DNA of 64,000 nt from Muricea muricata (lineage: Eukaryota; Cnidaria; Anthozoa; Malacalcyonacea; Plexauridae). Within the stretch, counting starts at the first letter, position 1, and every line of letters starts with the position of its first letter. The notes under the pieces were generated by a model. The model worked only from the letters and a program-made list of their open reading frames with translations, searched no databases and was not told the origin of the DNA. The translations under genes and the position numbers were made by a program. Shown in pieces: positions 12,240-24,638 of the stretch. Location of the stretch: positions 31,744,797-31,808,796 of the forward strand of contig OY979717.1 of assembly GCA_963855995.1 (NCBI GenBank), read 5' to 3'.

Positions 12240-13490
12240 ATCTATCTCGTCCCTTTCGATTTCGGTCGTATTATCACCCTGGTCATGCAGTTTCGCGCTG
12301 GAGGCTCGAAGCTGATCAATGTTGCGTCGCCAAAACGATTTGGGCCAACTTCTATCTCGTATGAAAGGGGTCCGGTTTTAGCTCGAGCTCTACCTCGTAA
12401 CCCCATGTCCTTCCCACCTACGTGCCATGACCGTCTGCCCAATGGATAACTGACGCGTTGGAGAATGTTCTTCCGCTCCAGCTTAATCAATTTGCCTCTT
12501 CATAACCTTCATTTGTAAATTAGCTTTCACTAAATCGAGCCGGGTACGTAGTGCCAGCCCAAAAACAGGTCGGACGGTGGTTCTTCCGTCATCGCATGCG
12601 CGATATTCCGGTAAGCCAAAAGGAACTTTGACAAATTAGTTTTCAGTGGGGATGTGCATTGCTTCTCGCAATTCATAGCATGTTTGAAAGTCTGAACAAA
12701 ACGTTCCACTTGACCGTTTGTGGCAGGGTGGAATAGGGCTGAGGTAATATGCTTAATACCATTAGTCTTCAAAAATAGTTGAAACTCTGCAGATGTAAAA
12801 TGCGGCCCAATGTCTGACACCACCTGCGCTGGAATTATACGTATATCAAGCAAAAATTTTTGGAGTCTGTCAATAGTCTGCGTCGACGTGGTGGATGGCA
12901 TTGTTTCCACTTCAGGCCACATGCATCTACGACGATAAGAAACATCCGTCCAAGGAACGGTCCAGCAAAATCTAAATAGGTCCTGTGCCAAGGTGTGGTT
13001 GGCCAAGTTGACAACCAGGGCAGCTCTTGGCTAGTTGCTCAATGTCCTTATCAATTTTGGGCCACCAGAGACAACTTCGCGCGAGAGACTTCATCTCAAC
13101 AATATCGAGATGACCTCCGTGAAGCTCGGTTATCACTTGAGTGCGTAACTTGGCAGGGATGGCTGCTCTGTGTTCTAGCGTTTAGATATTACAATGAACT
13201 GTCAGTTCGTCCTTCCGCTGGTAAAACGGTTAAATCTCTTCATCTTCATCTTGAACCATCCATTCATAACCTAGTTATGGATCTTCACCAATAGAGGATC
13301 TCTCTGTGTTTGCCTTTTGACCTGTTCAGCTGTGACCGGCAGAGGCTCAAACTGTGTGGCATAGAACACTAAGAACAGGCTCACTGGCCATGGATCTGGT
13401 TCTTCTGCTGTTGTCCCCTGTGTAAGAGCAACCGAGACAGACCATCCGCATTCTCGTGTATCTTAGTGTTCTTGTACCGAATTGTATAGA
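12240..13490 (-). pseudogene. Degenerate Ty3/Gypsy pol 3' part (RNase H tail, integrase)
   Basis: Read on the - strand from 13490 down: an RNase H end with NADGLSRL; a leader with IPAKLRTQVITELHGGHLD; an integrase zinc-binding region with WWPKIDKDIEQLAKSCPGC; then the integrase core (13006-12530) with WPEVETMPS, VVSDIGPHFTSAEF and FHPATNGQVERFVQ. A C-terminal piece follows (12490-12242) with ARTGPLSYEIEVGP-type sequence. The order is typical of Gypsy pol from invertebrates. In the usual D,D-35-E core the second Asp lies in VVSD and the Glu in QVERF. Frameshifts separate the pieces, and no gag, protease, main RT or LTR is seen. A second, worse relic of the same kind lies at 56560-57150. Confidence 0.85.
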
Positions 13491-14586
13491 CGAGTCAAAT
13501 TCAATACGTAACGTTGTATTCTAGCAGCAGTAACAGCCGGAAGCAGGGGCGTAGGAACTGGGAGCGATGCTTAGCTGCCTAATAACACTTAAGGTGCCCT
13601 ATTTGTATTCTAAACACGTTTATAGGTGTTACAAACACATAAATAACATTCGTAAAGCCAATAACATTCTAGAGAACAATGCTTTAGCTGGCTTTCTTCA
13701 CTATTCTTAAATTAATTGAACATTTGCCGGCAAGATTTTCAGTGTTGAATATTTGTAAACAAGTTCTGTTTGATTGTTTTTATTTTCTGAAATAATAAAT
13801 AGCTTATTGACTAAGCTTGTTTTGTTTGTACAGGAGGATAAACAGCGAGAAAATCAAGCGAAAAAAAAATCTCGACTGTGCAGTCAGTCAATAACATATA
13901 TGAACTAAATGGGACATCAGGATAAGATAATTTTGTAACTATTAATTATAACAATGCAACCCTCTTGCAAGAATCCACCCGAATCTTTGATTATTTTGTC
14001 TGATTGTAACTGGCATTGAAACTAACAAATACTTTAACATTATTTTAAATTTTTGACAAAATTGAACAGAATGTAAACAATAATAAAGTCCAACGATACC
14101 CTGTATAGTGTATCGGCGTAAATTAAGGTATCGGTGATTTAATCTTTCAGGGAACTGGAGGAATTTCAAATGCGCAGTGGAAACACTGAACGTTTTAAAT
14201 TCACGTTTGTTGTGTAAACAAAGACTGCTTCTCGCAGTTTTTAAGATACAATACAATATAATTTTTTACATCAAATGTAATGAATGAGTAAGAAAGGTAA
14301 TGACTATTAAATGATGGCGGCTTCGGATATTTAGAGCTCCCTAAAGATCTCAAATCTTTAAGCCAAATTTCATGAAATGAGTCTCGAACAAACAAACAAA
14401 GGAAGCCTTTTACATAGAGTATCTATAAACACCAAAGGAAAGTTAATAAAGAGAGACACGTTCGACATGAGCGTGCAACATGACGGATGTGAATTATTTA
14501 GCTCCGTTAAAGTTGTCTTTGCTTAGCTAAAGTCTGGCTAATACGCATTGTATTTTTGTATTTGTTTGTTGCTGTATTATTGTGTA
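13491..14586. other. No gene seen
   Basis: AT-rich intron sequence. A CAGGGGCGTAGGAACTGGGA stretch near 13545 resembles a hAT-type terminus with no partner identified. Short antisense frames between 13942 and 14395 have no domain. Confidence 0.4.
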
Positions 14587-15362
14587 ATGATGACCACTAT
14601 TACTTCAGAAGAATTAATCCAGATTCTGGATAGTAAATTACAAGAAAAATTTGAACTTAATTTAAGTCCGTTGAGTGACACCATTATCTAGTTAAAGACC
14701 AAAGTTGATGAGGCTATGGAACATGTTATATTTGTAAACGCCAAATATGATGAACTTTTAGATAGAGTAGAACGATTGGAAGAAGAAAAGGAATTATTGC
14801 AAGATGAAAATAAAGTCTTAAAAAGCTCCGTTCAGCAATTAGATCAATCGATGGCTTTACTTCGACAAAATTTCAATGACCTGGAGCAATACAGTCGGAA
14901 AGAATGTGTAGAGATTTCTGGCATTCCACCTTCAGTATGGGGGGGGGGGAAGAAAACGTGAATAACGTGTTTGTTAAGATAGCTAAATTGATGGATGTTG
15001 AGATGGGTGAAGAGGATATCTCAGTATGTCATCGACTCCCCATGAGTCGACGCCATGATGGTCGACCTAATCAACAGAAGATTATTGTCAAGCTTGTGGG
15101 GAGAGAGATCAAGGAGAAATTCTACAAATCAAGACGGCGGTTAAGTGGCAAAACAACAAAGTATCTTGGCTATGAAGTAGAAAACCGAATATACTTGGGT
15201 GAAAGCCTTACTGAGGAAAACAAAGCTTTGTTTCGCCTGTGTTTGAAATTTAAGAAGGGCAATCAATATAAATACATCTGGACTTCTAACGGGAAAATAT
15301 ACCTCAGGAAAGATAATGAATGTACTGCCATGAACAAAGGTGACTTTGGTCTGATTGGTTGA
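14587..15362 (+). pseudogene. LINE-type ORF1 (coiled coil + RNA-binding core), broken
   Basis: ATG at 14587 opens a frame with an in-frame TAG at 14689. Past it lies a long coiled coil (VERLEEEKELLQDENKVLK, 14762 onward), then NDLEQYSRKECVEISGIPPS. An 11-G run (14939-14949) shifts the frame, after which the same protein continues: VNNVFVKIAKLMDVEMGEED, HRLPMSRRHDGRPNQQKIIV, then the LTEENKALFRLCLKFKKG block, ending at TGA 15360-15362. The LEQYSR..ISGIP / DI..CHRL / IIVK / WT.NGKI pattern is the widespread ORF1-like coiled-coil protein of animal non-LTR retrotransposons, thought to bind element RNA. No EN/RT partner follows within 400 bp, so this is an isolated or 5'-derived fragment. Confidence 0.7.
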
Positions 15363-15753
15363 TTTTCGAGCACGCGTAATAAACATGCGCGTTCGATCCG
15401 AAACGAGGGAGTGAAGTATTTGTCGAACGAAGAAGTGCTTTTTATCACAATTTTTTACCCTTTTTTCGTCGTTGTAGTCAAATAAATATACCCTGTACAT
15501 AAAATCGGTGCTTTAAAAGCTTAAGTTGTTTATATGAGCGAATTTTTTGGCGTTTTTGCTTAACATGGCGTGATCAGAGTCGAAAACTATGATGTTCGTT
15601 TTGGCAATCAGTTCGTAGGCCACGCTGAAGTTAGGGCTTTAAACAAATATCCAATCACGTTGCCTTGTGTAAGTTATGTTAGCGGCGGGAAAAATGTTGT
15701 TGTGGTTTTGTTATCTTGAAATGTTTGTGTGTTGTGTAACGGCATTTGCATGA

Positions 15754-15947
15754 ATGAGGTCGCTAGTCTCTTGTCTTCAGTGTGGAACGAGGTGTTGTTC
15801 GTCTGGTTTTGTCTTTAAAAATGTTCAAAGCAAATGTATATGTAATGTTTGCTATGCGGCCGCAACCCGACTAAAAAAAACACAGTGAGACGGTGACGAG
15901 CGAAGAAACTACAACAGAAAAAAGGCCTTTAGTTTTGAACTTGGACG
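15754..15947 (+). pseudogene. Gene B exon 1 (cysteine-rich N-terminus)
   Basis: ATG at 15754 starts a cysteine-rich stretch: CLQCGTRCC, then about 14 residues, then CICNVC, which suggests a small zinc-binding fold. An 8-A run (15873-15880) carries one base too many. Beyond it the shifted frame reads a hydrophilic segment (HSETVTSEETTTEKRP, then LVLNLD) to a donor G|GTAATT at 15947/15948. That donor leaves phase 1, and exon 2 begins with the two bases needed to finish a Gly codon, so the two exons fit. This fit is my reason for calling it a gene start. Either the run is a sequencing indel or the copy is inactive. Family not recognised. Confidence 0.5.
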
Positions 15948-16424
15948 GTAATTTTATTATTTTCTACAAGATATTTCTGATAAATTTAGTCATGCAATTT
16001 TTACATTGAGGTATTTAAAAACGTTTTAGAATTTTGAAGATATTTCAGCTAAAGACAATGTTCTGCCTTCCCATCTTCGTGTGACAGGTTTGTAAGAAAT
16101 ACTAAGCTGTTTATTACTTTCCTTGATTTTTGAGTTCTTGCCAGCAACATTTACAAAGAAAGCCTTAAGAAATTGCAAAATACAAAGTTTACATACAAAA
16201 CATACAGCTTGTAGCCCTAAAGCCCTAAACAAGAGAAACAATATCGTCTCAAATATTGCCTCAAATATTTAATACTAGTACGTAGTACTATTATCTGACT
16301 GTAAATTGTTCATAGTTTACTGGCATGCTAATTGATAAGAAATTCCACAAGGCACAAATGCTTACAATTAAATATTTTGTTCTAGTATGATTTAATATGA
16401 TCGAATGGTGTCTTTGTATTATAG

Positions 16425-17969
16425 GGTCAGAAATTGTTGATGAAATTAGTAGACTACAAACCTTTTATTTTCAAAATTTTCATTCAGGCCAAACCTTGCC
16501 TGTTTATGACCCTGAAAGGTTTGATGAATTTTGTGCAAGGGCAGGGGCCCCAAACATCTTTAAGCTAGTTTTAAGCTGCATGACCTGCCCCAGACATTCT
16601 GCTGCTCGCAATGACCTAAACAAAAAAAGATGTGTTTCTCTTGTCATGCAAATATGTTTTGGCCTATCACAAAAATGTGACTTTTTTCAGCAAGACAATG
16701 GTATTTTTTTAAAATTTGCACATTGCACAAATGTTGGGATAGACACCCAGCGCAACATTGGAACTGCATGTAGTAGTCGTTCTGTGGATAGGGCACTCAC
16801 ACATTATGCTGTCAAAAATGAAACAACACAGGCAGAAGCAATATCTTGTGCCATCAAAAATAAACAATTATTGGTTCTCATGATTGATGACTATACAACT
16901 ATACATTCACACAGGCGGCCAACTGCATTGGCTACTAATAATGTCCTTAACATGGCTACAATAATTATTGAAATTTACCCCCAACTTGATGCCATTCAAG
17001 TCAAAGACCCGGAGAATGTACACCCACCCCAAGGGATTGATAACAAGAAACTAAAGTCTTTAATATGTTCAGAACAGCAAATGTTACAAGATGCACAAAC
17101 TTTTTCATCATGCATGCCTGAGATGACAACACCTTTTTTCGATCCTTTGATGGAAAGAAGGAGACTAGAGGCACACGACTATGGGGTATTAACAGAAATC
17201 CAAACCTTGAGGAAGTTTGATAATGTCCATCTTATCGATTTTGTTAAATTTCCCCTAAAAAGCAAAGAAATCTAAGAAAAAAGCAAAGAAACCAAACTTA
17301 TAGAATATTTACACCAGTTTTATGTAGTATTACCAGCTGATTACCCTGGGCAGTTTTATCCAAGAAAAATTGTGTATGAGTTATTAGGTGAATATTGCAA
17401 AGCAAAGCAAAAAGATGCAGAGTCCACTAAAAGGAGTCCATTGCTATCATTGATTCCTATGATTGGGCCACTTCACATTGACTTGAATTCAGATGAAGAC
17501 CTCATGCTTAATTACTATGCACCCTATCTTCAAACACATATATGAATTAGTCTTCCCTGGAAAGCACCTGGCTAACCATCCAAAGCCCTGGCAAACACAA
17601 TTTATTTTAGAAATGGTGTATGGTGGTTGGACCCTCATTAGGGGTATGGTTAAAACAGTTCTTAAAGATTCAAAGGACATTCAGTATGGGGCACTGTTAA
17701 ATCTGTTAGATAATTATTGCCAGTTAATTCTTACCTTTTACAATGTTTTGTTTAAGACCAATAGGTTTGATGAATATTACAACTCAATTATTCGTATATG
17801 GATCATGATGTACAGCTTTCGCAGGCGTCATTACAATAAGTTGCTGTTGATCTGGCTTTACATGATAGAGAATTGGAAGTCTCATAACGAGACTGATGCC
17901 TTGTACCACCTGTACTCCAGGAATTTGAGTGCTATTGATGAGTCAACTGTTGAGTATGTGCATTCTGTG
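16425..17969 (+). pseudogene. Gene B exon 2, left part, interrupted by a 12.4-kb transposon
   Basis: The acceptor GTCTTTGTATTATAG|GG opens a long frame, stopped by TAA at 17273 and frameshifted near 17520, then open to 17969. The product is globular with conserved-looking segments: QTFYFQNFHSGQTLPVYDP, a Cys-containing LSCMTCPRHSAARND, LLVLMIDDYTTIHSHRRPT (paired Asp), and later YELVFPGKHLANHPKPWQTQ. No signal peptide or membrane segment is evident. At 17968-17969 the frame meets the TG duplication flanking the transposon 17970-30341 and resumes at 30342 in the same frame. The presence of an intron argues for a host-like gene or an intron-bearing transposon gene over a processed copy. I do not recognise the family; a transposon-derived protein is possible. 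Confidence 0.6.
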
Positions 17970-19722
17970 CACTGCATGAAAAACGCGATATTCTAATGCG
18001 AATACGTCTGAATATTAATTAGAATACTAATCATATTCAGACGTATTCACAGATATTCTCGGCGAATATCCTCGGAATATCCGTAATATTCACATCTGAA
18101 TACCTTAGAATAAAACGCACCTGATATTCTAGCAGAATACTTAAGAATATTGTGTGAATATTTTTATTCGTCTAATATTCTAACTTGAACGTTTAAATAG
18201 GAAATTTGTCAAAGCTTTTGGTCGATTAGGAGTGATTTTGGCAAATATTGGACATAAACGCTACATATCTTAAAGATAGGTTACAGTCGCATCTGCGCAT
18301 GCACCAGTTTTCCATGCTTTGTTTACTTCCGGCACCTACAAACAATAACATTCTCCCCAGTCTTCTAGTATTGCACCATAACTAATTATTATTCATTGCG
18401 GAAATTTTATCTAAGAGGAGCGATAGCGAAGCTTCAAGCTCAAATCCTACGAGTTCGAGCGCAAATCGTGCTTAAACTGCATGCAGAAAGGATTACTATG
18501 CCAAAAGAGGGTCGTCTAGAATCTACTTATATGAATTGCTTCCTCGACAGCGGGAATTTAAAGACAAGCACGCTCTGAAAACAGATGCGGATGTTGCGCG
18601 CAAATATTGTTACATTCCTTCGACGCTACAGAAGCCCCAAAAGCGCCAAAACAGGCGTTGTGGTAAGAACTTGATTAATTAACAATACATGAAAGTTGCC
18701 AATTTCATATGGTAACGAACTATAACGTTTCCTGATATGTTTGCGTCTTTTCATTCAGCCACTTGCTCACGCAGACTAGTAATATTCATGAGACAGTCGA
18801 GACATCAGTTGAGGCTACAATTTCATGGCTCGGAAGTGAAGCCGCATATTAATACCATCACCAAGTAAGTGAATATGGCTTCTATTTCTTTGCAGCAATG
18901 TTTTTGAAAAGTTCTATACTCTCACGACGCGAATTTTCCGGTTGTATTTTTTATTTTTATATCTGTCACCTATACAACAACTAAACGTCGATAGTCGCCC
19001 GAACGTTTACCCTAGGGTTTACTAACGTCTTCGCTCTCATGGTGTGTAAAATCAGTATAAAATAATTGAGGCTTTTTTATATGTTAAACTTTTCATGTGT
19101 CGTATTTATGGCTTTGAAATATGAAACCGCACATGTTTGTCCGACATAAAACAGTTATAAATTTCAGGACAAATAATATATGGACACAATTTTGGAATAG
19201 GAAATATATACTATCGTCCAAAGCTGCCAATGTGACAACTTCTTTTGTATCCAATCAGAAACAGCGAGAGTCAGAAGGCAAATTCAAATTCGACTATTAT
19301 CTTCTCACAAATCAACTGTTTTTATCAACATATGTATCATACTATATAGGGATGTCCATATAATGTGATGATGTATCACTGTATCAAATATTCAAATACC
19401 TTTAACCTGTGGGTCATTGGCAATGAAACAAAGTTACATGTTAGGAGTAATAGGATAAATTAATTATGCCTAGGTTCCTGGTTTAAGAGCCCGTCATATG
19501 CATGCTAAGGACAAAGCACTATCCAAAGCTTCATATGTCCCTGGACATACATGAACACCCAGCTATTTGACTTGAAAAAATCAGTTGACCAATTTTCCGC
19601 CCTTTTGTAAAACAAATGGCTACCTGTTTGGAAATTCCCCTCACATGCCTATCATACTTTACTTCTTCAATTGCAAATGCTGAATGTTCACTGTTACCGA
19701 CATTTTTATATTTTTATCTCAG

Positions 19723-19801
19723 ACCTTTAGTGTACGAAGAAGAGGAGACACTAACTTGTAGCGAGGGTAGTGATGAAACAAAGAAAGAGAACACTCCTTG
19801 A
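19723..19801 (+). CDS. Candidate terminal exon, acidic tail
   Basis: A strong pyrimidine tract and CTCAG acceptor (19722) precede 25 codons ending in TGA with an acidic, Glu-rich tail (YEEEETLTCSEGSDETK). A segment starting at about 20240 carries a similar EETLTVTSEEDSDSY stretch, so the two may be related tails. No upstream exon can be assigned. Weak candidate inside the TTAA element. Confidence 0.22.
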
Positions 19802-20239
19802 ATGATTGAATATTTGTAGAAGGAATGGTGCTTTTCCATTCCTACTACATTGCTGTATTAATTGACGAGTACCAATATGTGAAAACTATGAATTAATTTG
19901 TTTGCAAAATAACCTTAGTGTATGTTCCCCAAAGAAAAAATACTATTTTTGGTTAACTTGCTTTGTATGATACAGTTTAATTACAGTCGCAGCAATATAA
20001 GCATTCCAAAAATATCCGACCAATTCATTTGCTCAAATTTAGAAGTTTCTCTGATTAATTCCTCAATATTTTTAGGAAAGTTTATTGCAATGTTCAAAAC
20101 TTTCTGTTTATTGACCAAGCAGAATTCTCATAAGATATAGCATTCTGATAGGTAATTTAACAGGAAGTTGTTGTGTCATGCTTCTATTTTGCTGTGACTG
20201 TAATGTGACACATGTATTAAATAAGATCTGTACATTGTC

Positions 20240-20448
20240 CTGCTGGTGAAGAAACATTGACTGTAACCAGTGAAGAAGACAGTGACAGTTATGTTGAGGG
20301 AATATCAGCTCAGCTACCCAATTTACCACCTCCCATTGGTGATGCTCCACAGTCAGCAAATAGACAGCAGACCCCATGTCTACTGTCTTCTCCCAAGTCT
20401 TCCTCCCCTTTGCTGAACATTTCTTCCATGAAAAAATCTGAATCCTAG
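20240..20448 (+). CDS. Candidate coding segment, Ser/Pro-rich tail
   Basis: About 68 codons to a TAG at 20446-20448, acidic then Pro/Ser-rich (EETLTVTSEEDSDSYVEG, PNLPPPIGDAPQS, LLSSPKSSSPLLN). Composition is more protein-like than the neighbouring AT-rich frames. The upstream border is unclear because there is an in-frame stop just before 20223. Function unknown; possibly a C-terminal exon of a gene carried by the TTAA element. Confidence 0.25.
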
Positions 20449-20613
20449 AAAGGGAACACTACTATAGATTATACTAAATAACTACTAATAATATCAAATA
20501 AGTAATGGTCACTAGAGATTTAGTGAATAAGAGTATAGTAGAATAGTCATAAGAGATTTAATTTATATTTTAGTGAGAGTTGTACCTCTTTCTCATATTT
20601 TACAATATAATAG

Positions 20614-20708
20614 AGCCTGACTACAAATTTGATGCATTTAATTTGTTTGATCAGCTAGGACAGGAGCTTGAGAGTTTAGAGTTTCTCATTAATAAGATAT
20701 GCAATATG
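20614..20708 (+). CDS. Candidate internal exon, unknown protein
   Basis: A pyrimidine-rich acceptor (ACAATATAATAG) opens a frame reading EPDYKFDAFNLFDQLGQELE and on to KICNM, closed by a donor ATG|GTAAAC at 20708. The stretch looks like real protein, but no adjoining exon is identified, and it overlaps a - strand open frame. Low confidence. Confidence 0.22.
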
Positions 20709-21259
20709 GTAAACTTGTCAACATGCAATTGTTAACACCTTTACACGCTCCCATAAATTTCAAAAACATAGTAATGTAAAGATCAATAAAACGATCCCAA
20801 AATGATCTTACTGTATGATCTGTATCACCGCTGTCTCTATCTTCATGCACTCTTCTGTTGTTCATGTATAGCCCGAAATCCCCTTCATGGCAGGCGCTGA
20901 AACAAAAGTTGCTTCTCTCTCCCGAAGGCAGTGGCCACGACAAAAGCACATTGCAATATTGTCCAAGTTTGAGACAGCAGCATATGAAAACCGCTTCATA
21001 GCAGCAGCATTCTCAATAGTGCTTGCCTCGAAATCATCCAACGATTGAGGGTCCGCAATAAAAATCTTCATCATTAAGAACAACCATTAAGGCATTAAAA
21101 TCCAATTTAAATACAAAAATGATTCAAACTCGCACATTCGGCATTTCGGTTCGCCGAAATCGCCGCTCTAGATTGCTTTAGATTAAAAAAATGACTTTGG
21201 ACAAACACAGAAACGCTTCGCTGTTGCTGAACTCCTTCGTTCCTTGTGAAAGGCACTAG

Positions 21260-21430
21260 ATCATTGGGTTCTATTATATCTGGAGAGAGCACGCCAATCT
21301 CTCTTCAGTCAAGCAGTTGAAGCCGAAAACATGGCGGATTTCTGACGAATCATCACGCCATTTGACGCCATCTCACGCCATTTGACGCCATATCTATGGC
21401 AACGGCTAAAGGTAGTAACCGCTAGCCAGG
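21260..21430. repeat. Dispersed repeat, copy 1 (with 19-bp tandem core)
   Basis: Shares blocks with 48270-48440 (CATTGGGTT, ATCTGGAGA, CAGTCAA..AGTGAAGCC, AAACATG.CGG). This copy has a tandem CGCCATTTGACGCCATCTCA core at about 21356-21400. Confidence 0.45.
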
Positions 21431-24081
21431 CTCAATTTTGAGCCCGCGGCGGTTTTCACACCCCCCTGGATGTGATGTTGATCTTTTTCGCAGTAAATTT
21501 TTTTGTCAATGAGAATGGTTTTGATGAATTTTTTGGGACTTCTACGATTTGTTCAAAGATGTACAAGTTATTCATTGTATACTTGGCCTTGGACAGGAAC
21601 GGAAAATTAATAAAGTCTTGAAAATATCGACAATTGAAAGATTTTTGAGGTGATGAGGAGCACCAGCCTGAACTATTTGAAGTTTTGTATTTTAATAACA
21701 GGTATTTGAAAATTAAAGTTTCTTTGTTTTAAGTTTATTTTTTCAATTTTCATGTTCAGTGTTGTTCTATATAAAATTTGTAAGCTTGACGCCTGAATAT
21801 ACTCTACAGTCTTACATTGAATGTACAGATTTATGTTATGTATAAGTTGGATCAGTTGGATGCAGAAAGTTGAAATTGCCTGCTGGTATATTTTATATCT
21901 TTGAATTATAAAAACAGGGTCCTGAAGGGCTACTAATCCCGTTGTCCAAGTGTACAAAGCTTTCTATTGTTTTGTGGGAAGTCCCAGTGCATGGAATCTT
22001 ATTTTCCCAGCAAAAATATATGCAATTCCCAGCTTACCCTTTTCAGGATTCTCTAAAAATCTCATATTTCTGCCAAATTAGCTCTTTTATTCAGGTACAT
22101 TGACACACAGTTTGTAAAGCTAACCACCCTGTATGCAATGAGACAGTAAAATACATAGAAGTTTAGATATAGAAGTGCATATCTTTTCTACTCTGGCACA
22201 AATTGACACATATGTCTGCAAAAAAACACATCTCAACTTGATTTGTGGGTCCTATCCCTTTTTAAGGAAGGGGAGTCAAAGTCATCATTTTCCTAATACA
22301 ATTTTCTACTGATTTCAATGAATCCTATGTCCAACTACCATCCCCTGGGTGATGCCAATGTGTATCATCTCACATCCTTTCTTGTCAATGTTATGTTTTT
22401 GTCTCTAGTGAACACTGTAAATTTGACACCTGGTTTGTACAGACTCTTACCTGTTGTTTTTGTATTCTAGGGGAATGTCAAAAATACATGCAAAATGTGT
22501 GTTGAAGATAGCATTAATTTGGAGACAGCATTAATGCAGGACTAAGTTTGAACTTTTTTAATTTGCCTTTTTACATGTATGATTACTAGCTTAACATTAA
22601 CAATGTAACTTTAAGAATAGAAGTGACAACTGTACAATATAGAATTTGACATTTTATTAAAACATTCATCATATCATAGATATGACATGATAAAATTTCT
22701 GTCTCTGTTGTTTTACATATGTATGCTTTATGCCATGTTGAGGTGAGGTTCTTACAGTAGATAGGTCCTACAAAATAAGAAAACAGTAACAAGTATATTA
22801 GTATATTGTAGTACATTTTTGCCTTTACAACACAAGGATACACAAAGAAAAGCAAATGCCTATATTCTATAAGGGTGGAACTATCAAGGATTCTTAAATA
22901 CTGATAAGTCAATGATATTTACAATTGTAATTGCACAATTTTGTTTTTACAGAGTGACCCCATTCAATACTGGCCCCCTGTATTTGGTCTTGAAATGTCT
23001 AATTTTCTATGCACATGCAGTCAACTATTGTATCTTTAAAAGGCACCAATGGCTAATACAAAACTTAACAATGAAAACATGCAGTTTTCTGGACCCTGTC
23101 ACTTCTAAATTTCTTCTGATTGTTAATATAAAGTGTGACTTACCTTGGTGCATTTGGAAAACAAAACCTCTTATGCCATGTCCTGGAAGTTTTCCCTTTT
23201 CTGTAGCTGACTTTTTTCTTAGGTATTGGATTTGCACATATACTGGCAGGTACAAACCTAAAACAAAGCGAGTGTGTACTTTCTTTAAATCTTCTGGTAG
23301 TATCTACTTTCTACATAAGCAGCTTAGCCGGAACGAGTTGCATAGAGATGCTGCTGAGTTCTGGAAAGTTAGGCTAACATATGCAAGTAATGCAACAGCC
23401 TTCACTCTTCAGCAAAACAAAGCGAAGCTAGCAATAAAAATACAATGCTCAGAAGAAGAAAAACTATGTCAATAACCTTTAACCGTTTGTAGTATATAAG
23501 ATCTAACGGTTTGTGTGATCTAACACTTTATTATCAAACAAGACAAACATCGAAGCGTGTTGCCGCGTCTGTATTAATATCGTACGCAAAATACAAAGTA
23601 TATGTTGTGTGAAACATACCTGAAAGAGGAATTCCCCTGCATTTATAGTAGATTCTTGCTCCGACAAGTAAGGCAAGCACCTTTTTTCATCGTTAAGCAA
23701 ATGTAGTATAAAAATATATTCAAAGAAATCAAAATATTTTAAGATTATTCCTTTTTCTCGCTATCTCGTAAACAATTTTTTGTTAAAAACCAGGGGGGCG
23801 AAGAGCTTTGTCGGACGTATAGCATCGCATTTTGGGTCAGTGGTAGCTACCTGTAGCCGGGAACCAATCGGGAACCAATTTTGCAAATCGCCGCCATTAA
23901 AATGGCTTCAAAGATGGCGGCGCGTGCTTTCTCCAGATGTAATAAAGCTCAGTGCACTAGATAGGATCGAGTAAAACCACGGCGAGCCCGCAATAGGTTA
24001 ATATTTCATACATTTGACAGCGGTGCTTACAAGCACGGTTACATAAGCATTATAAACTTAGTTTTTAACGGTAAATTTTCG

Positions 24082-24160
24082 ATTGGCCGCATTAGCACAG
24101 TGGTCTAGATCCCGCGCTGCTGACCTGTTTGTTCCGGGTTCGAGCCCAGTTACGCGCTTA
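24082..24160 (+). mobile_element. tRNA-like sequence / SINE head
   Basis: An internal Pol III box A match (TAGCACAGTGG) and a near-perfect box B (GGTTCGAGCCC) are spaced as in a tRNA, followed by a T-rich tail of 25-bp repeats. The ends do not pair as an acceptor stem, so a tRNA-derived SINE or tRNA pseudogene is more likely than a working tRNA. Confidence 0.5.
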
Positions 24161-24164
24161 TGTT

Positions 24165-24245
24165 TTATACTTTTTTTTCTTAATTTTTTGAATACTTTTT
24201 TTTCTTAATTTTTTGAATACTTTTTTTTCTTATATTCTTATATTT
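24165..24245. repeat. T-rich 25-bp tandem repeat
   Basis: Three near-identical units of ATACTTTTTTTTCTTAATTT plus five bases, directly following the tRNA-like segment. It may be the tail of that SINE. Confidence 0.7.
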
Positions 24246-24367
24246 TTTTCTTATTAAAACTATTCTCACTCACTATTCTCACTCACTGGGACTGTATCTA
24301 CTTCACCAAATTTAGCTAAAGCGCGAGCCCGAAGGGCGAGTAAGGACTCGGCCCGCCGTGGTTTTAC

Positions 24368-24638
24368 CATTGATCTGAATAATACTGGATCGCGCATACA
24401 TAATAAAATTTTGAAGTCATCGCCGCCATCTTGGTACTCCAGGTCCAGTGCTCTTTGCGGGTGTAAGAGTAATCTTTTAAGCAGCGTTTTCAATTTCCGT
24501 AAATTTCCTTAAAATAAGGAAGTTTATTTATCTATTGAAAATGCTGATTGTCCGCCATCTTGGTACTCCAAATTCGTCATTTCTGCTGGCTTCACTTGAG
24601 GCATATGTATGCGTGATCCAGTATTATTCAGATCAATG
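24368..24638. mobile_element. 271-bp foldback element with 8-bp target duplication
   Basis: Begins CATTGATCTGAATAATACTG and ends with the complement. GGTTTTAC is duplicated on both sides (24360-24367, 24639-24646). Inside, the block CGCCATCTTGGTACTCCA appears near both arms. Removing the element and one duplication restores the long right terminus of 23954-24663, so it is a later insertion. An 8-bp duplication is typical of hAT elements. Confidence 0.8.

Noticed and set aside
20689..21292. Overlapping - strand frames that look partly protein-like
   Set aside because: Two frames would need a shift near 20890 and no family is recognisable; kept out of the feature list.
22912..23475. 187-codon + frame inside the TTAA element
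   Set aside because: Cys/Phe-rich composition typical of AT-rich noise. An antisense stretch at about 23150-23240 has a better donor (CAAG|GTAAGT), but neither reading matches a family.
24082..24160. Functional tRNA gene
   Set aside because: Box A and B are good but the ends do not form an acceptor stem; SINE head or pseudogene is more likely.
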